DNA from: Elusimicrobiota bacterium
GTDB taxonomy: Bacteria > Elusimicrobiota > Endomicrobiia > Endomicrobiales > Endomicrobiaceae
Direction of reading: 5' to 3'
Assembly (NCBI GenBank): GCA_017528425.1
Contig: JAFXOV010000057.1
Location: 1 to 64,000 of the forward strand
Length of the DNA: 64,000 bases
Of this stretch, positions 60,438 through 64,000 are shown piece after piece. The translations under genes were made by a program, and so were the position numbers. Every line of letters begins with the position of its first letter. Position 1 is the stretch's first letter. The notes below the pieces were generated by a model. It was given only the letters and a program-made list of their open reading frames with translations. It was not told the origin of the DNA and ran no database searches.

Positions 60438-61997
60438 CTATTGTAAAGGTATCTCTATTTTAAAAGTAGTTCCTACGTTTTTGGTACTTGTTACTATAAT
60501 TTTACCTTGATGTGCATCGATAATTTCTTTTACTATCGGTAATCCCAAACCGATTCCTTTTAATTTTGTGGTGAATAACGGTTCAAATAAATGAGAAAGC
60601 GTTTCTTCGCTCATTCCGCAAGCATTGTCTTTTATAAAAATTTGGCACATTGTTGCAGTTTTTTTCGTCGTTATATTTATTTCTCCGCCTTCCGGTGGCA
60701 TAGCATCTCTTGCATTTGTAATAAGATTTATTAGCACCTGTGTAATCTTATCCGGATCCATAACGACATCGAATTTTTCCAAGTTTTTGGTTATAAGTAT
60801 ATTTGTAGGAACCGGTACTGCAGGTATAACTTTATTTATAAAAGTAACGATATCTACCGAAAGTTTATTTAATTTTTTTGTTCTTGAGTAATCAAGTAAA
60901 TCGGTTATGATTTTGTTTGCTCTTAAAACTTCGGATGATAACATATTCACCATTTGTTTTGATTTATTATCGCTGTAAGCTCCCATTTTAGATAAGAAAT
61001 AAGATATGTTCTTTATGGCAGCTAAAGGATTTCTTAATTCGTGAGCAACGGAAGACGCCAATCTACCGATGGTTGCAAACTTCTCGGATTTCAGCAAATC
61101 CTGTTGGATGTTTTGAACTTTATCCAAAGTCTCTTCCAATTCCTGACTTCTTTGTTCGAAAGCTATCTTAAGATTCAACAATTCTTTTTTTTCTTTGTTT
61201 AACTCTCTTATATGTATTTCCATGTCGCTTGCCATAAAATTAAAAGAAGACGCAAGCTCTCTGAATTCATCGTTGGAATTTAACGGAACCCTGTAACCTA
61301 AATTTCCGGCCGTTATTTTTTTTGTTCCGAGCATTAATTCTCTTATAGGTTTTACGATTAGTTTAACTAAGAAAGAAGACATTATTATTCCGGCAAAACC
61401 GATTACCAATGTAATTAAGATTATGCTCTTTGTCATTTTTTCTATTTGATAATTTATTCTTTCAAGAGTTATACCTACTCTTACCGCACCTATTATTATC
61501 TCTTTCTTTGAAGCTTTCAATTGTATTGTAGGGTTATAATCATTCGATACTATAGGTACCAAAATATCCAATACTTCGCCTATGTTAGGTAAAACATTAA
61601 CTTCCTTTATCAATCTGTTTTTTTCCAATTCCGCTATTGTATTGTTATCGATGGAAGCGGCTGAGACAAAGTGAACTATATCTTCGTTTGAAATACATTC
61701 TCTTGATAATACGACACCGTTTACATCGTAAATAGCCGAATAAATGACATCTTCTTCTTTTAAATTATCTTTTGTTATACGAGCCAAAAATTCTCTGCTT
61801 GAAGCGGAAACACCGTATTCACTCGCGGTTGCCAGTGAGGTAGCCAATATAATTGCTCTGTTTTCGGTGAAGTTTTTTAAAAGTAATGATTGTGCTTTAA
61901 CAAAAAACCAAGTCAAAGCTACGGATGTAAAGATTATTACGGAAGAAATTATTAATATAAATTTGACACTTAGTCCGAAGTATATTCTTTTTCTCAT
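60438..61997 (-). CDS. Membrane sensor histidine kinase
   Basis: 519 residues. Membrane segment 1 (FILIISSVIIFTSVALTWFF), a periplasmic single-Cache-like sensor region (about 40-185, with IYDVNGVVLSRE), membrane segment 2 (IILITLVIGFAGIIMSSFLV), HAMP, coiled coil, H-box SVAHELRNPLAAIKN (near 315), N-box LINLITNARDAM, G1 DNACGM and G2 GIGLGLPIV. It should sense an extracytoplasmic small molecule or envelope state and signal to the receiver protein encoded next in the operon. It is the first gene of the three-gene minus-strand unit. Confidence 0.93.
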   Translation of the reverse strand: MRKRIYFGLSVKFILIISSVIIFTSVALTWFFVKAQSLLLKNFTENRAIILATSLATASEYGVSASSREFLARITKDNLKEEDVIYSAIYDVNGVVLSRECISNEDIVHFVSAASIDNNTIAELEKNRLIKEVNVLPNIGEVLDILVPIVSNDYNPTIQLKASKKEIIIGAVRVGITLERINYQIEKMTKSIILITLVIGFAGIIMSSFLVKLIVKPIRELMLGTKKITAGNLGYRVPLNSNDEFRELASSFNFMASDMEIHIRELNKEKKELLNLKIAFEQRSQELEETLDKVQNIQQDLLKSEKFATIGRLASSVAHELRNPLAAIKNISYFLSKMGAYSDNKSKQMVNMLSSEVLRANKIITDLLDYSRTKKLNKLSVDIVTFINKVIPAVPVPTNILITKNLEKFDVVMDPDKITQVLINLITNARDAMPPEGGEINITTKKTATMCQIFIKDNACGMSEETLSHLFEPLFTTKLKGIGLGLPIVKEIIDAHQGKIIVTSTKNVGTTFKIEIPLQ

Positions 61998-62028
61998 AAT
62001 TTCTAAAGGAGAGGCAAATTTATTTAAA

Positions 62029-62101
62029 AGCCGACGAAAGGACTTGAACCTTCGACCGATGGTTTACAAAACCATTGCTCTACCAACTGAGCTACGTCGG
62101 C
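62029..62101 (-). tRNA. tRNA-Thr (UGU)
   Basis: 73 bases on the minus strand. The acceptor GCCGACG pairs with CGTCGGC, the D-arm is TAGCTCAGTTGGTAGAGCA, the anticodon loop TTTGTAA gives UGU, and the T-loop is TTCAAGT. CCA is not encoded. Confidence 0.95.
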
Positions 62102-62143
62102 ATAAACATCTTATGCGCTAAAGGATATCAAAATATTAAGTTT

Positions 62144-62171
62144 TTGTCAATTATTTATGGCTTTGTAATCT
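62144..62171 (+). promoter_or_regulatory. Candidate promoter for the glycosidase-like gene
   Basis: TTGTCA (62144-62149), a 16-base spacer and TAATCT (62166-62171), 49 bases before the ATG. This is a moderate match in AT-rich DNA. Confidence 0.4.
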
Positions 62172-62219
62172 AAAAAAATATATAATAACAAACATTAATT
62201 TCGAAAGTCGGAGTTTCAG

Positions 62220-63278
62220 ATGTTCAATATTATCAACAAATTGTTTTTACAAGTGATAATATCTTTTATTTTTTCAACATTCTTGTTTGCTGAATTTACT
62301 ATAGGTTTATACGATGTAAAAACATCTGCGGATATTGTAAATGCAAAAGAAGCCGGTTTTAATTGTGTTCAATCTTACGATTCTTCTCCGGAAACAATAA
62401 AAATTCTTGCCGAAGAGTCCGAAAAAAACGAAATGAAATTGGTCGTTTATCCCGATAAAATAATAAAAGATAAACAATACAAAACCGAAGCACAAAAATA
62501 TCCTGTAAAAGCTTGGTATCTGTATGATGAACCCGATGTTTGGAGTTTGCCGAGAGAAAAATTAATTTCAATGAACGAAACCGCAAAAAAAATGTATCCG
62601 AACACGAACACGGTTTTTGTGATAGGAGAAGGTTTTACCGATGAGCCGTATTACGATATAGCGGATATTTTAATGGTTGATTGGTATCCTGTTCCGCATT
62701 TACCGTTAGAAAGTTTTGGAGAAAATGTTGCTCTTGCAAAACAAGGTCTTATAATGGTTGGTAAAGACACGAAAGACCTTTGGGCGGTTGTTCAAATGTT
62801 CGATTGGAAAGAATATAAGCAACACAGAAAAGATACAGACAGAATAGGCAGATTTCCCAAAAAAGAAGAAATAAGGTTTATGTCGTACGATGCAATTTTT
62901 AACGGAGCTACGGGATTGTTCTATTTTAATTACTATTCTAACGGCAAACCTTTACCGGAAGCTAAACCTAAAGAATGGGCAAAAGTTGTTGAAGTTGTAC
63001 AGGAAATGTCTTTTGTGGGGGAAATAATAGATAACGGTAAAGAAATAGAAAATCCGACAGAAATTGAAGAACCTTTGAAAGCAAAAAGCTTTGAATACGG
63101 AGGAATAAAATATACTTTTATCATTAATCCTACATCTGAAAGGCAAACTTTACCTCCTTTGTTTTTTCAACCGCAATTTGATGTAATGTACGAAAAATCT
63201 ACAAATTTAAAAAAAATCATGAGAAAATCAAAAAATAATTTCCAACAATACAGAGTTTTTGCTTTCAGATACGAGTAA
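62220..63278 (+). CDS. Secreted glycoside-hydrolase-like TIM-barrel protein
   Basis: 352 residues. The ATG follows CGGAG. Signal peptide: VIISFIFSTFLFA. The mature part has a barrel-like alternation: FTIGLYDVKTSADIVNAKEA, NCVQSYDSSPETIKIL, MKLVVYPD, AWYLYDEPDVW (near 98-108, an acidic pair typical of a glycosidase catalytic strand), DILMVDWYPV (near 150), WAVVQMFDW and NGATGLFYFNYYS, followed by a small beta domain. I cannot name the family. It could trim or degrade a glycan, perhaps one produced by the giant synthase, but this link is only inferred. Confidence 0.72.
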   Translation: MFNIINKLFLQVIISFIFSTFLFAEFTIGLYDVKTSADIVNAKEAGFNCVQSYDSSPETIKILAEESEKNEMKLVVYPDKIIKDKQYKTEAQKYPVKAWYLYDEPDVWSLPREKLISMNETAKKMYPNTNTVFVIGEGFTDEPYYDIADILMVDWYPVPHLPLESFGENVALAKQGLIMVGKDTKDLWAVVQMFDWKEYKQHRKDTDRIGRFPKKEEIRFMSYDAIFNGATGLFYFNYYSNGKPLPEAKPKEWAKVVEVVQEMSFVGEIIDNGKEIENPTEIEEPLKAKSFEYGGIKYTFIINPTSERQTLPPLFFQPQFDVMYEKSTNLKKIMRKSKNNFQQYRVFAFRYE

Positions 63279-63285
63279 CTTTTGC

Positions 63286-63314
63286 TTGACAAAACATATA
63301 TATTTTGATAAATT
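63286..63314 (+). promoter_or_regulatory. Promoter for the small secreted protein gene
   Basis: A perfect TTGACA (63286-63291), a 17-base spacer and TAAATT (63309-63314), 41 bases before the ATG at 63355. Confidence 0.65.
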
Positions 63315-63354
63315 TTTTCTGTCTATAAATATAAATAAAAAGGACGGTATATAC

Positions 63355-63882
63355 ATGTTAAAAAAGCTTTTGATGTTTTCTATTGTCTTTTCTTTTACTG
63401 TAACCGGAGCTGTTGCCGATGTATTGGTAAATGCAGGTGGAAAAATACAAAGATATCCTGACGGAAGTACACTCAATGTAGCAGCGGCAAAAACCTTATC
63501 TTTAAAATATTACGGAATAAGAATAGTCGTTCCTAAAGGGGAAAAAATTTCTTTCAGATTTACGGATAAAGATGAGGGAAATATGGTTTATTGTTCCGGT
63601 AATAAATTTAAAAATATAAAAATCGGTGATTCCGTATTTTTCGCGGAAAAAAAGACTTCTTTTGCGGTTTCTTTAGACGGGAAAATAACTGTCGATGAAG
63701 GAAGTTTGGCAATAAAAGATTCTAAAGAAAATGTTGTTGTGGTGGAACAGGGTGATTCTTATACGATTAGCATAGGAAAAACCTTGAAAGAAACTTCTCC
63801 AAAAGAGACTAAATCTTCAAAATCAAGTTATGAACAGATACAGAAAGATAATGTTTTAAGTCCTTCTGCACCAAGAAACTAG
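63355..63882 (+). CDS. Small secreted beta-rich protein of unknown function
   Basis: 175 residues from the ATG at 63355, chosen because a promoter and AAAGGA lie just upstream and a signal peptide begins there (MLKKLLMFSIVFSFTVTGAVA). Longer in-frame starts would overlap the promoter. The mature part is rich in beta strands with KGEKISFRF and LDGKITVDEGSLAI segments, loosely like FecR-type cell-surface beta domains, and ends in a Ser/Lys-rich tail. The function is not known. Confidence 0.75.
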   Translation: MLKKLLMFSIVFSFTVTGAVADVLVNAGGKIQRYPDGSTLNVAAAKTLSLKYYGIRIVVPKGEKISFRFTDKDEGNMVYCSGNKFKNIKIGDSVFFAEKKTSFAVSLDGKITVDEGSLAIKDSKENVVVVEQGDSYTISIGKTLKETSPKETKSSKSSYEQIQKDNVLSPSAPRN

Positions 63883-63892
63883 GAGTGATACA

Positions 63893-64000
63893 ATGAAAAA
63901 AATAACATTACTATTAACATTAATGTTCTTTTCCGTTTCTGTTATATATGCAGCTAAACCGTTTAAATTTACATTTTCGGAAGATATAGGTTATGATGAT
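63893..64000 (+). CDS. Start of a secreted protein (3' partial)
   Basis: Thirty-six codons are visible. An AGGAGTG ribosome binding site precedes the ATG, and the signal peptide KKITLLLTLMFFSVSVIYA is followed by AKPFKFTF. It begins 10 bases after the preceding gene and is probably co-transcribed with it. The rest lies beyond the window. Confidence 0.75.
   Translation, partial: MKKITLLLTLMFFSVSVIYAAKPFKFTFSEDIGYDD

Noticed and set aside
1-64000. Insertion sequences, integrases, prophage genes or rRNA
   Set aside because: No transposase or integrase motif, phage structural gene or rRNA-like sequence was recognised in either strand.

Overview
The window is AT-rich DNA from a Gram-negative bacterium: it carries LptF/LptG, a TolC/RND pump and many signal peptides and lipoboxes. 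The multi-thousand-residue membrane and exported proteins, and a recurring 'IQDLH' exported domain, remind me of Elusimicrobiota/Omnitrophota-type genomes. That placement is a low-confidence inference, because no rRNA or other phylogenetic marker is present.

Region 1 (1-40914) holds three giant modular genes in one orientation. The first (from before the window to 22159; more than 7,385 codons visible) contains 57-residue repeats, membrane segments, a very large beta-rich region, a module resembling eukaryotic 1,3-beta-glucan (callose) synthase (GT48), a helical repeat array, and a UDP-glucose pyrophosphorylase (UDPGP) module. The enzyme that makes UDP-sugar and the polymerase that would use it therefore appear to sit on one chain. 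The second (22226-28186) and third (31372-40914) start with signal peptides and a TIKI/ChaN-like domain. The second shares an alpha/alpha-toroid domain with the first. The third embeds a degenerate RelA/SpoT-like module. All three end in Ile-Leu-Ser-Ala-Ala, encoded with different codons. Between the second and third lies a small operon: an FtsH-like AAA protease with almost no periplasmic domain, a lipoprotein and a secreted protein, closed by a clear terminator. This giant-protein locus is the candidate undescribed system: a possible bacterial glucan-synthesis machine with exported partners and a dedicated membrane protease.

Region 2 (40985-47000) is mostly housekeeping: a YbaB-like nucleoid protein, LptF and LptG (lipopolysaccharide export), then uvrB and a membrane-anchored flavodoxin on the minus strand, and an iron-sulfur flavoprotein-type reductase. 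Region 3 (46996-50706) is a redox operon behind a 19-bp-spacer MerR-type promoter: MerR regulator, exported DUF1893 protein, Tat/lipobox aldo-keto reductase with ferredoxin motifs, and a NapH/NapG-like multi-cluster membrane ferredoxin. Region 4 (50749-56988) is a TetR-controlled tripartite efflux pump (TolC, a hairpin-less adaptor, an RND transporter), ending in a 17-bp perfect hairpin.

Region 5 (57002-64000) contains a proline-rich membrane protein, tRNA-Gln(CUG), tilS, a minus-strand two-component cluster (histidine kinase, triple-receiver regulator, soluble kinase), tRNA-Thr(UGU), a secreted glycosidase-like TIM-barrel protein, a small secreted protein and the start of another. No gene-free stretch exceeds 300 bases.
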